Positions 36,101 through 47,996 of a stretch of DNA of 64,000 nucleotides are shown here, piece by piece. Source of the stretch: Cornus controversa (lineage: Eukaryota; Streptophyta; Magnoliopsida; Cornales; Cornaceae); NCBI GenBank assembly GCA_026545225.1, contig CM048849.1:44044336-44108335 (forward strand). The letters run 5' to 3'. The notes below the pieces were generated by a model, which was not told the origin of the DNA, ran no database searches, and saw nothing but the letters and a program-made list of their open reading frames with translations. A program made the position numbers and the translations under genes. Each line of letters starts with the position of its first letter. Within the stretch, counting starts at the first letter, position 1.

Positions 36101-39100
36101 AATGATGATGATGATCACAAGCAAAAAAGTTTAGTATATGTACTATCTTTCATGACTTTAAATAAAAGTTGAACTTATGCCAATAAAGCGTTGTAGAATA
36201 GAGTTACTATCTCAAACCTCGTGAATAGATGGAGAATATAAAGCAAAAAAAAGAAAAAAAGAAAGTGACTTCATAAAATTTTCCAACTATTCTTCATTCA
36301 TATGATAGATTTAACCATTATACTTAATTTAATTGAACCGTAATTACCGGGGAATAATAGGAGTAACTGTCATACTAACCAAACAGTCATGAGTAAAAAA
36401 CTGATAAGGATTTGTTATCAATAAATATTTACAAATAAAACTTTACTTTTGATATCATCACCCAAAACAAAAGAACATTTAACTAAACTTTCCAATCTAA
36501 TTCTTACAGTTCAAACTTTGAAAATCTGAACACATGAGTGATATATTAAAATCAAGAGGATACAACTAATCCTCTGATATTTTTACAACAAGAAGTGTTC
36601 AGCACAAGCAGTTCACTGTTTTAAAACAAAAATGTTACAAACTAAACATAAGAAAAAAAGTTGTGTACAACTATATGTAAAGCTGAATTTTCATACATAC
36701 TTGCTAGGTGCATGTCCAAACACTATTGAATAGAGATCTCATATCAATAACCAAATATCACCCGTCTCACACAGGTAGTTCACACATTTAGAAGAGTCCA
36801 AGTGCAAGTAACATAGTCTCTCACACACCATTGCAGAATTCAACGATGGTGTTAGAGCTCATTGACCATCCTTATAACCTTAGAATTTGTTAGAGCTAAT
36901 TGACCATCCTTACAACCTTCAAATTCTATATATATGAAATGGAACATAGGAGATTAATTTTGATTTAATTATCACTCTTTAGGAAGTACTCATTCCTTTG
37001 CTTTCAGAACACACAAGCAAGTACATAGCAGAGGTGAAGCAGAAGGACAAATCATTTTACAACATAAAAGCACTACAAAAGAAGATATACAACAAGTTTA
37101 AAGCTTGAAGTAGAAAATTTTCAGAGCTCACTAGTACAGACAACAACACACCAAATTGAAAATTTACCTGCTCAGTGGTTCCTTCAAAAAGCTTGCCACA
37201 TGATAAGCTGAACAAAGTGTCTCCCGTAAAAATTGCACTTGATCCCGGAAAATAGAAGCTAATATGACCTGCTTTGAATTAAGATCAACATTAAAAAGTT
37301 TGTGCCAGCTTTGATGAATCCAAACTGAAATCTAATAGATTGTGCAAGGTCCTTTGTGAAACAAAAGTAATAATTTTTTCTAACTAATTTACTTCATTAC
37401 TTGTAAAGTTAATTGGTTAAATTGAAAGCTCATTATGAATAATCTATTTTTTCTATATTTCTATATTACCAGCCATACTTTATGGAACAAAATGTTGGCA
37501 ACTAGGAAACAACATTTGCATAAGTGAGTGAGGCAGAAATGTGAATTTTGAGATGAACGTGTGATAAAGACTAGAAAGGATAAAATTAGAAATGATAACA
37601 TTCGGGAGATGGTTGTAATAGCATCAATTGAAGATAAAATGAGAAAAAACCGGTTAAGATGGTTTGGACATGTGCAAAGAAGACCTTTAGCTGTGGTTCC
37701 CGTTAGGAAAAGTGACATAGTCCACATGGAGGGTAACACTAAGGGAAGAGGAAGACCAAAGTTAACATGGGTAGATTAGTAAAGAAGGATATAATAGGAT
37801 GTGAATTGAGTGAGGCTATGGCCTTAAATAAAGCGAAATGCAAACATAGGATTCATGTAGCAGACCCCAAGTAGTTGGCAAAAAGGCTTGATTGCTACTG
37901 TTGTTGTTTTATTTATGCATAATCTCATTCTTATCACTCGGAAGTGCAAAATCCATAATACAACTAGTTTTAAATTTCTTTTAAATACTCGTGTTGTCAT
38001 TAACGTCACCCCTTTGCTTGTATTTTTAAATTGTCCAATTAGTCCTTCCAAACTTTATAAGAGACAAAATTATCCCATGAAACCAAAATTGAACCACATT
38101 ATGTGAGAAAAAAGATGAAAAGTAAAACCATATGTTACTGAAAGGTTCACAATTTTGTGACAAGAATATGATGATTTAGGGATAAAAGGGCAAATGCCCC
38201 TCATTAAAAAATCACATAGATGATAAATCCTATATTATATTGGTTATCCTACTAGTTTTGTTATTATTTTAAGAAAATTTCCATGCATAATAAAAATAAT
38301 GATGAGATAATTAAAATAAACCCCTTTAAAAAAATCCCCTAACAAAGTCCAAACAAGAAAATAAAAAGGAATGTGTATTGATATATTTTTTAACAGTTAT
38401 ATGACAAAGTCAGTAAAAAAGGAATGTGCATTGATATATTTTTTAACAGTTATATGACAAAGTAAAAAATATCATAGGGCCATAGTTATTCACATCAAAG
38501 GACAAAAAACAACATGACAAACACCAGGGTTGAAAGAGAATTTGACTTAAATGGTTAGGGGTATGAACAACTAAAAATGCCCCAACCAAAAATGTCTTAC
38601 AGGAAAAATTATATAAAATGAACTTATGTAGTAATGTCCATAGGGGAAAAGAAGAGTTTTGAAATATTTGGTCTACTTCAGCTATTTTACTTGGACTTGG
38701 GTAAGCATGTGGGGTGCGGGTATGTGTAAATGCCAGATGTATCAAATCCCCCATTAGAAAAACACAAGGACACTTTTAAAAATTCAGTCTTTAATATATA
38801 TTTTTTCTAGAGTAAAATAATGTTCTTATGTAACACAGTATTCAACATAGGTCTTTCACGCATTACAGCAATTAAAAAATAAAATTGAATTCTTGGATAT
38901 TCTTTTTAGATGCGTGTCCAACCAAATGTGTCGAACACATATCCCATAATACCCATGGCTGAGTGACTTGTGTTTGACACGAGTACCTCATGTACTTTTG
39001 AAGAGTCCATGTAACATAGTCCCTAGGATACGTGAATCCACCCCCACAACCATCATGATGTCCAAAATAATTAAAGACAAATATTTCTCCCTGAATTATA

Positions 39101-42100
39101 TAAGATGTTATTATCTAATAAAACCTAATTAATTGTAGTTTGTGCATCACTCAGTTATGCCAAAGTATATGCTTGATGACTTATAGAAATGAGCTCATGC
39201 ATGCACCTCGAACACAGAGAGAGTGTATAGCCTAATTCTGCTCAGATGCCAAACAATCCAGCCTTGACAAAAAACATAGCCACCAGTCTGACAACATAGT
39301 TACTTGTTTTAAGAAAATTGGCACTAGTTGCCTAGTGCAACTCAGAATCTACCACTTTACCTTCCAACCCTCCCAAAATCCACTATCCCACATTTCTTCC
39401 TTTTCCTATATATAGGTGTGTGTGTATATAGTCTATGATCACACATATGGCTCGTGGACTATTTCTAGTCACATATGATGCATTCCCTACATCTACAGAA
39501 ATGTTCAACACTGCAATAAATAATTTGAGTAACATGAACATTTTATGCAAAGAGGATCTTAGACCTAAAAGATTCATGCTGCACATTATAAACATAAACT
39601 TTGAATAATGCACGGTCACAAAAAACAAGGTGAAGGTGATATAACGATAAAAAAAGCTGATTTTATAAACAAATGATATGATGTGTTTTCATATACTAAA
39701 TTCAAAATAAAAAATATTTCTTAAGTACTTCATCCAGATAAATATCTAACGGGTGAGTAAGGAAATCAACCTTGGGTATGACCAGGAGTTTCAATTATAA
39801 GCACCTCATGGCCTGCAAACATCCACTTGTCCCCGTCCTTCAAAACTATATCAATGCCAGGTATTTTGTCCTCGTCTATTCCTGAGCCAATTACCTAAAA
39901 ATAACAAAAATAGAAAAAATTCAAAACAATTGTATGCAACATAAAATAAACCATGTAAAAATAAAAATAAAAAAACGAATGTGAAAGAAATATTACTAAT
40001 AAAAATGTACACTGCAACTCTTTGTATCAAAAAATATATTCTGTAATATCCAATTCTAACCATGATTAAAGTGTGTTTGCCTAAAGGATATGGGCTAGCT
40101 AAAAAAGAATGCGATAAGATTTTCCCAGACAAAGAAACCAGGTCTCAATACAATTTAGATGCCTTTTTAAAAGGAATTCAAAAAGCATTATCAAAATTTA
40201 AGTAAACTATACGGTGAAGCATTTTTCAAGATCAAACCTAACTCAGCTGGTCAATTTTTTGTCCTCCAGAGAGTTATATAGGCTTAAAGTGCATCATTTG
40301 AAGGGACTAGATGATGCTTTTTCAGTCATAAATGTGGTTGTTTTGGTTCTTGTTCACATTCACTTTTTAGTCATAACGAATTAGCAGACGCTCAACAAAT
40401 GTAGGCAATGTCTCCGAAACTAAAAATTATGATTTCAAATAAAGGACAAACATGTGTTGAACACATCTGGGGGTGTTCAAGAAGTGTCGGTATCCACACA
40501 GGAATTCAGGATAGTATCAAACACAAATATGGTGTTCTCCTGGAAGTTTCCGTGCTTCTTAGCCATGTATTATAGAAAGCCAAATAACCTTCCAAGAAAA
40601 GCCGACGATTAAAAAGGAGTCTTCCCCCTAAGGGCTCAATTTCAGGAGTAGACGTCAAATCTCCCTTCCTTCAACACCACCCAATGAGGCCATCCTCTGT
40701 CCCAATGTCATTCAATTTTTATTCTTTCCACTTCAAGTTTTAGCACATTTCAACCAAGGTCATATATTATTGGATTTCTTTTTTAATTTTAGTAAGGGCC
40801 AATTTTATTGGATTATAAGTAGGGATTTTGAAATGGAATAAACTTTGTAAACTATGGTAGCTTTGAAGTCGAGTCCTATATCCTTAGTCTTTTTTAGGAA
40901 ATCATAATCCAAAGTAGTTCAGACATCAATATAAGTTACAGTTCTTGAAGCTTGAGAATTTAAGATCAAGGTGAATGCCCCACTAAAACGTACATCTCCA
41001 TCATACATGGTGAAATTGTAATTGACAATAGGAATGGGGCTTGGAGCTAAGATGATCCAAGACAACTTAAAACCCTAGAGGCTATAATCTGTCTCAAACA
41101 ATGAAGATAGAGATTTTGTAGCAAAGAGGAGAATGCTTATAAAGCAAGTGGGAAGAAGAAAGTTAACATATAACAAAAAAAAAAGAGGAAAGAAAGAAAG
41201 AAAGAAATAAGAAGAAATGAATTTGGTTTTACTTCTAAAACAAATTTCTTAAACACATTTCTTGAAAATATTGAAATTTGAAGGATACATCATCTTGTTA
41301 TTTATAATTATTTTACCTAAAGATCATTGTGATCTTTCCTAGAAACATAAAATAAGTAAATAGAGGTCATTACCCAATAATCCTGCCTACGCATGATGAT
41401 GGGAGGAAAGACTCTAGACAAACCTCAACTTTGGTATTATTTCTGCACAAAGTCATCCCTCTTATACTCGACTGTGTCCTCATGTGTGCAAGCCTGAGCT
41501 TTTACCATTGCACTAAGCAAAAACCCTTTTTATGTTCTCTACAAATATCTATTTTTCAAAATTACCTAAAAAATATTCTCTTTCTCAACAATAGTAACTG
41601 TAAAGTACTTTATGAGAAATAAAAACAAAACACAACCTTTTAACTTCCATTTATTCCAAACATACCATTAAATGAGATATTACAATGTTATACCTAAAGT
41701 CTTGCTTTCTTGGTTCCTGTGTCACTTCACATAAAAATTACTTAAGAGTTTCATTACCCATTGTGATCCGTATTGATTGAGGGTGCTTGGAGACCTAATC
41801 TTTTTGCATTAAATGAAAAACGTAACTCCTCTCAGAAAAATGAGTTTGAGTCTTGCTTTCTTGGTTCCTGTGTCACTTCACGTATTCCTGGCGTGTTAAG
41901 TTAAAGTGGCAATATGTATGCTAATAAAAAAAAATCATTAGAAAGTAATAGGACTTGTCTTTAGCATACGAATCTAGAGAACTTTAAAAAACAAAAGTTT
42001 GGTAAAAAATAGATCAGAAGTCAAAACTACATTACAACAAAAACTATTCTAATTGCAAAACGTTTCTGTTCAAGGCATCAAAACTTGGTCAATTGGAGAA

Positions 42101-44880
42101 AATTGTAGCAATAGCTCATAGAAAGAAGCCTACAAGGTAGTTTCAATTCTAATAGCATGAAAATTAAGATAAAAAATGGTTATCACTTTTTAGTAACGTC
42201 ACCTTATATGTGGTAAGATGACATTTGACAACAAGAACTCGACTAAGTCTGCTAGTCAGCTTTGTACTTGACCAAATCACACTACTTGACATGTGAAATT
42301 GGCCAAGACACAAATTTAGTCACCTAAGGTTATTGTCCCCTTTCGTTTCAAGTATTTATCTTTCTAATTGAGCATTTAATTGTCTTTCTGAAATCTGTCA
42401 TAGCCACAGAGTAGAACATTGTTGTTTGGAAAAATTTGGGAACTATCATATTCATAGAGGTAAGAAAAGATCAAGTACTTTCTTCAAGACACAGTAATCT
42501 GAGATCTTCCTCCATGCAAACATTATTTTGCAGATGGGGGAAACATTGACCAAAGCAAAAAATTCCACCACACCACATGGCATGGTTAATCAGCAGCAAA
42601 ATGAATAAAAGACTAATTGGATTTGAGATAATTCTATTCTTTAGAGTTACTGTTCTTTTAAGCATCATTCAAACATCTAACATATACCTTTTAAAAAATA
42701 AAATATGAACATATAATTGTACCTGAAGATAAATTCACCATACCTTTGCACCATACCTTTCTTTTAATTCCAAGTTCCCACCAGTGTGATCACAGTCATG
42801 ATGAGTGTTCAGTATGTAGGTCAAATTATGATTTTTCCTACTCAGGATGTCTATAATAGGTACAGCTTCAGAAGGATCAATGACTCCAACAGTGCCAGTA
42901 TCCACATCATGTAAAATATATGCATAGTTGTCCTTCAGACATGGTACCTGATGATGGGGAAATTCATCAAAGGTTAACAGGGACTGGAACGCATATACTA
43001 AATGCATGTAAGCTGGGATAATATAGTGTGTATGTATGTGTTGTGTGCAAGTTTTCACATAAATGTGCACACACATACACGTGTACAAGCACATGAAATT
43101 ATATACATTCAACCAGAATAAATTGAGGAGGCAAGCACCTAAGGCAACAAGAGACACTCCCCTGTTTGTGCAAAAGATGTTGCTTATTAAATTAGTTAAT
43201 ATAATAAATAAAAAAAAATACAATTTTAGTTACATTTGGAAAACATATAACATCAAATGATAAGTTCTTTTAGTTTAAAAAATAATAATATCTCTGAAGC
43301 ATTGCATCGTTTAAAATGTTAAAGGCATAGAAAATTCACTAGTAATGACAAAGCGTTTTCATTTGCAAAGCATTTGCACAAGTAAAAATAAGTTTGACAA
43401 CAAATCATAAAGGGAATGACAAAGTAGTTATAAAGAAATGTTGCCAATATTTAAGTACCTTAAAATAATGGATCATATAGCAGCCAAAGTTTCCAAATCA
43501 TTAAGTATACACAAGGGGGAAAAAAAAGGAACATCTGCTCACCAATTCAATTTGCAATGTAGAAGAAACATTGATAACGCTGCATAAATGATTAACTCCA
43601 AGGGAACGACCGACTCCCCGCAAGGTTTTGAATGGCAACGACAGGAACTTCACAAATCCATATACGAGATTTTTTCTAATGAAAATTTGTCTCAAGCCTG
43701 GCCATATGCAAAGCTCCCCCCTCGTCTAATACAATAAAAAAAAAGGAGAGGGTTCAGATTTCATTCATATAAAGTGAACTAGCATTGGTGAATGACCAGA
43801 ACAAGCATTGGTGACCAAAGAAAATCTGGAGTGCTTCGCAAAAATGCTAAAGTAAAAACTACTTTCCTGTTAAACGTTTTCAACTATACCAAGAATGGAT
43901 GTGAAAACAAGCATCTATGGCAAAAGAGCCACTGTTGGTAAATATCATATGACGAGGAAAACTGAAGCACACCTCAACCTACTACTTGGATCAAAAAATG
44001 AATATAAATTTTGAACTCTAACATAGAAACAGGCCCAAGTCATGGAAGTTATCTGAACCACTTGCCTAAGCATATATACAAAATTCTATGAAAGTTCAAA
44101 TTCCAACTTAAGAAAGAGGATCTAAATGCATGTAGACAGAAAATGATATTGAAATAATCATCTTACACAAACCATATCAATCTAACCTTTTAAAAAAAAA
44201 AAAAAATTTCAAGCAATCCCACACCCACCCACCCACAATGTTGCCCCTAACAGGGCTCGAACTCTCAACCTCCCCCTTTGGGAGGGGATATCCTATCATC
44301 TGGGCAAATGCCCATTGGTTGTATCAATTTAAACTTCTCTAAAACAGAAATTAAGATTTCACATGCCCCAGGTCTCATGAGTAATACCAGCGCTACTGCC
44401 AATAATGACATTCTTTGAAAGGCAAAATATGTACAAAGTATATGACTGAAAATTCGACCCAAAAAAAAAAAAAATCATAAACAAATGAATAGAAGTCTCT
44501 AATCAACAATTCTAATTAGATAGGGAAAAGACCAAACCCTTCAACACCTTCAATCTTAGGAACCCTTCTCCGAAGGTAAAATATACATCAATAACAATAA
44601 TACTACTTCATATTGTACGAAATTTTCCAATATTTAAGGGGAAAAAAATACTTCGAACATGTCAAATAACTTTCCAACAACATCGAGCAGGGTAAGATTT
44701 TCCAGGAATGAGAATGAATATATGAATAGTGTATATATATATATATATGTATGTATGTATGTATGTATATGTATGAACAGAAAAGGTTGAAAAAGAAATG
44801 GAAGAGAGAGAGAAATAAACCCTAGAACAAGAGAAGGAAGCCATGGCAGCAGAGGGTGCTTTTGAGACGATCTGCATCAT
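33163..44880 (-). CDS. GLX2-1: Glyoxalase II-like metallohydrolase (GLX2-1 type), 8 exons
   Basis: Exons: 44821-44880, 43543-43725, 42744-42947, 39771-39894, 37168-37268, 34361-34435, 34151-34249, 33163-33309; 993 nt, 330 residues, all borders GT-AG and phases consistent. Exons 1-2 encode a Ser/Arg-rich N-terminus resembling a mitochondrial/plastid transit peptide. The metallo-beta-lactamase core follows: [14 protein letters not shown] (82-95), metal loop [10 protein letters not shown] (129-138), TPGHTQGH (185-192), FTGDTLF (204-210) and YCGHEYT (242-248), ending CNPFLR and AKDNF, as in hydroxyacylglutathione hydrolases that cleave S-D-lactoylglutathione. The metal loop normally reads H-x-H-x-D-H; here the second His is Asp132. 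The other usual ligands (H130, D134, H135, H188, D207, H245) are present. From memory Arabidopsis GLX2-1 is itself not an active glyoxalase II, so the activity here is uncertain. Internal exons are duplicated further right (exon 4 at 56554 and 58599, exons 7 and 6 at 61977 and 62187). Confidence 0.94.
35980..36125 (+). mobile_element. RTE-type LINE 3' end with (GAT)n tail, in intron 5
   Basis: The plus strand encodes a decayed terminal peptide [11 protein letters not shown] followed by a stop. It then runs through GGACTCGGGAAAA into ATGATGATGATGAT, the pattern of RTE-clade LINE 3' ends (a C-terminal 'ADP' motif, short UTR and simple trinucleotide tail). A duplicate copy lies at about 63785-63935. 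Confidence 0.6.
37455..37905 (+). pseudogene. RTE-type LINE reverse transcriptase C-terminal fragment in intron 4
   Basis: The plus strand carries LYGTKCWQL, then [43 protein letters not shown] and finally a frame containing HRIHVADPK. This is the C-terminal order seen in plant RTE reverse transcriptases. Stops and frame changes show it is dead. Its 3' part recurs at about 54500-54747, where a (TTG)n tail is well preserved. Confidence 0.75.
38368..38467. repeat. 53-bp tandem duplication in glyoxalase II intron 4
   Basis: The block starting GGAATGTGTATTGATATA at 38368 is repeated from 38421 with one early substitution, through ACAGTTATATGACAAAGT. The homologous duplicated segment at about 55183-55235 contains a single unit. 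Confidence 0.9.
44205..44340 (-). mobile_element. tRNA-derived SINE-like sequence with T tail, intron 1
   Basis: Read on the minus strand it has a box A-like region around TTGCCCAGATGATAGG, a box B-like GAGAGTTCGAGCCC, and ends in a run of T (the A run at 44191-44205 on the plus strand). The family is not identified. A similar tRNA-like head, GGTTTGAATCC with an upstream TTGGTATATTGGTAAAAG, is visible on the minus strand at about 57830-57900. Confidence 0.5.
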
Positions 44881-45090
44881 TTTGATCTCATTGTGTATAG
44901 AGAGAGATAGAGAAAGGCAGAGTGAGTTGGCACACGCTTGAATTGGTACTTTGCCAATTAAGAGAGAGAGAAGAGAGAGAGAGTCGTTTGCCACCACGCT
45001 TTATTCAGTACCGTATTTAATTATAGTAGGTGTACTTATTAAGTAGTAATAATCTGTATGAGCGGCGTTGTGTTGACGATTTGTTGACAT
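44881..45090 (-). promoter_or_regulatory. 5' UTR and proximal promoter of the glyoxalase II gene
   Basis: Upstream of the ATG at 44880 is a strongly pyrimidine-rich leader on the transcribed strand (GA tracts on the plus strand at about 44899-44912 and 44960-44983). An AT-rich block near 45010-45050 could supply a TATA element. Assigned by position. Confidence 0.4.
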
Positions 45091-45889
45091 AACGACGACG
45101 TATTTGCGGACAATACACGTGGACCGTCATGCGACCCAAACCAAAACCCCCACTTGCGAAACATTATTGTCTGTGGAATGATTACCCACCAGCCACCTAT
45201 TTTATTTTTTATTTTTTATTTTTTTTTGTTGACTACGGTGGTGTCCGATTTTTTTAAGTACTTCGACGTCTACCACCGAATAAACGCAGTTCACCCAACC
45301 ATTATTATTTCTATGAGAGTAAACTTTCTACTCTTTCAAAAATAAAAAATAAAATAAAATCTGCTCAAGTTTATAAAATAGGCCAATTAAACACAATTTT
45401 TTTCTTTTAAAAGAGACCAATTAAATAATGTGAATAAAAGAATAATATATAGACATAATGCGTCGTACATAATATTATCTTACAAATTTAGATCAAAATT
45501 CTTCTAATAACTTTTTCTTGCCGTGTGAAATTTCTTTCAATGATAATTTCATGTCTATAATAGTAAAATTTCGCCTATTTTTACTTGTCCAAAAAAATGA
45601 TAAAATTTATCATTTAAAGTTGCAAAAATAGTAAAATTCATGGTATTGAAATCTTATAAAAATGATGAAATTCATCGTTTAAATTGTTGAAATTCAAAAT
45701 AGTAGAGTTTACGGTAGCGAAATTCATCAGTGAAAGTGGTGAAACTTCAAAGTAAATGTAGTGGAGATGCACTAACGGAAAGTATGGAAAAAAATTACCG
45801 AAGATAAATCAATTTACTGACTACTTGCTTTCACATTGATAAACTGTTTAGTTTTATTTTTTTATTCTTCTCTTTTTTTTTTTTTTTCA
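45091..45889. other. Intergenic, nothing recognised
   Basis: AT-rich spacer between the glyoxalase II promoter and the LINE relic. Around 45600-45760 there are several imperfect short repeats of the word GTAAAATTCA/GAAATTCATC. Confidence 0.35.
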
Positions 45890-47165
45890 TTCAACAAAAC
45901 AAAGAACTCAAGATAGAGAACAGTGTACATCCAAGGCCTTTAATAACCCAGCAGGCCAAACATCCAATCGCAATCACTCCTTTTCGTTTCAATAGCAATT
46001 TGACCAACACAAATGGGCTGCACTGCATCATTTGCATTCCATCACACCCAATGAAGCCCAACATTTTGACACTTAGCAAGCAGAATGTAGATATCAGAAA
46101 TAGGAGTGTGAGCTCCGGCAACTGAAGGCTTCAAACCCATCACTTGTTGGCAATCACCCTATACTACAACAACTACAGCCCCAAGCTAAGATCAGCTTTT
46201 AAGCTTCCTTTAGGACCAAAATCTCAGCCAAACCACATTTCATTGAAAGCAGCATCAAAATTCAATTCTAACATTCCAGCTTCAGGTCGAATCTAATGTG
46301 AAGGTTAATAGTTCTTGCACTGATTAGGCATCCATTTTTGCAGCTTCAAAAATCTCATGTAACAGATTTGCAGTGTTACATACCGCAGCCTAGGGATCCC
46401 ATTTTTGCTTTCTGAAAATCCACTCATTTCGATTTTTCCATATAGACCAGCACAAAAGGGAAGCCAAACTAATGAGATATTCAGAATTTTCCATAGGCAG
46501 CCATGCATATATCCACCAGCTTAATCCATTCCTGCTTCCATGATTAACCATTTGGAGTACTAAAATGAAGTCTGAAAGGAATAAGCTTCATTACCAATTA
46601 TCCACCCAACAGTCAACCCTTGCTCCATTACCAATTATCCACTGCATTCCCTTCCTTGTGACAATTTTTTTTGGCAGAACACAAACTCTTCCATATCCAA
46701 GATGCTCTAGCTGCACAATGGGACTCAAGAAAGCTGCAGTTTGCAAAGTACTTATTCTTGAAAACTTTAAATAACAAAGAGTCATCCCCCACCTCAAATC
46801 TCCACCCAATCTTAGCTAAATTTAAAGCTTCAACATTTCTGAAACCCAAACCATCCTCTTCTTTTGGCTCACACAATCTGTCCCAAGAGGTCCATTTAAT
46901 TTTAGAGCCTTCTCCTTTTCCACTCCACCAGAAATTCACAGTTTTACTTCTTAAGAGTTTTACACAAGCTCTTTGGAAGTCTGAAACATGGCATCTAATA
47001 ATTGGTAAGAGTTGAGAGGACTGAATTCACCAAAACTTCTCTCCCAGCCTTTGACATCAGCTCACTTTCAGCACCTGCATTTTTTGTGAACGCTTATCTT
47101 CCAAAAATCGGAAAGAAGGCAGTTTTGATCTTCCCAACAAAGAAGGGAGACGTAGGCAGTTATTA
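45890..47165 (-). pseudogene. L1-type LINE relic (RT C-terminus, zinc-binding region, RNase H)
   Basis: Reading leftwards on the minus strand, with frame changes: LPSLLGRSKLPSFRFLED (near 47140-47090), AGREVLVNSVLSTLTNY and CFRLPKSLC (47060-46970), FWWSGKGEGSKIKWTSWDRL, GLGFRNVEALNLAKIGWR and YFANCSFLESHCAARASWIW (46940-46690), KGMQWIIGNGARVDCWVDNW (about 46650-46591), CWSIWKNRNEWIFRKQKWDP (about 46460-46400) and LNFDAAFNEMWFG (about 46260-46220). This is the usual order of a plant LINE ORF2 C-terminal half. Stops and frameshifts are frequent. The endonuclease and the RT catalytic YxDD region are absent. Confidence 0.85.
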
Positions 47166-47996
47166 GTCCAACCCTCAGTGGTGATTCTTAGGATTCTTCT
47201 TTACTGATTCTCACATCTATTGGACACATTTGGTCTGAAAAACATACAAGATTTGTCAAAATTAATCATTTTCCCACTGGTGATTCTTAAATAATGACTG
47301 AAAAATGAGAAGACAAAAATAATGGTACCATGCATTTATTTAATTCCGAGTGAAGTGTACCATAGCCATAAATTTACCTCAACGCTTTCAAAACAAAAAA
47401 ACTATCAAAATGAATAAGAAAAATTATCAAAATAAGAAAGCATTTTCACATAATCATGTCAAACAATCAGATTGCAATGCCGTAAGAAATACTAAAAAAA
47501 TGACAAGAATGTTGCTAGAGCTGCAATTACGTAGATAGAGATAAGTGTCTCTACCTTGTCAAAGCTTTGAAAAGTGCATTGCAAAGACTTTCCAAAAACC
47601 TGAATGAAATTAGAAATTAAATTACATGACTTGAGCAGAATTACAATTAGAAAGAGAAAACCCCAAATTTCAACTGAAACCAAAACAATTAGTTGAATAA
47701 CTATCTAAAGGTCCATCAAGAAGTTTCATGCCGATTCTTTCTTATCAAAAGAATTTTACAATGAGGCAATCATTAGGAGGGTCTCAAATCTCAATTGTCA
47801 GGTTTGAATTCAAGTTTTCATGCATCTAAGTTTTTGCTATTACACCAATCAATAGCACTAAAGTTGAAATATAAAGAAAACCATATATAAATGCATGATA
47901 ATGATAAACATGTTCATTGTAGTTCTGTAAAGGATATATGCCCAAGCTCTTTCATTTCAATTATGGTCATAGTTTGTAACATTCAGTATTTACCAC
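47166..47996. other. Unassigned spacer
   Basis: No exon, RNA or element was recognised. Short frames at 47350-47538 (plus) and 47492-47683 (minus) are unsupported. Confidence 0.3.

Noticed and set aside
37561-37779. Possible host gene with WFGHVQRRP
   Set aside because: These motifs are the C-terminal part of RTE-type reverse transcriptases and the frame is broken; a transposon relic.
42735-43223. 162-codon minus-strand frame as one protein
   Set aside because: Only 42744-42947 is exon 3; the upstream part is intron 2 containing CA-rich repeats, and an AG acceptor marks the exon start.
44662-44820. Extension of exon 1 frame of the glyoxalase II gene into [12 protein letters not shown]-like sequence
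   Set aside because: A TATG/TA microsatellite read after the exon 1 donor; intronic.
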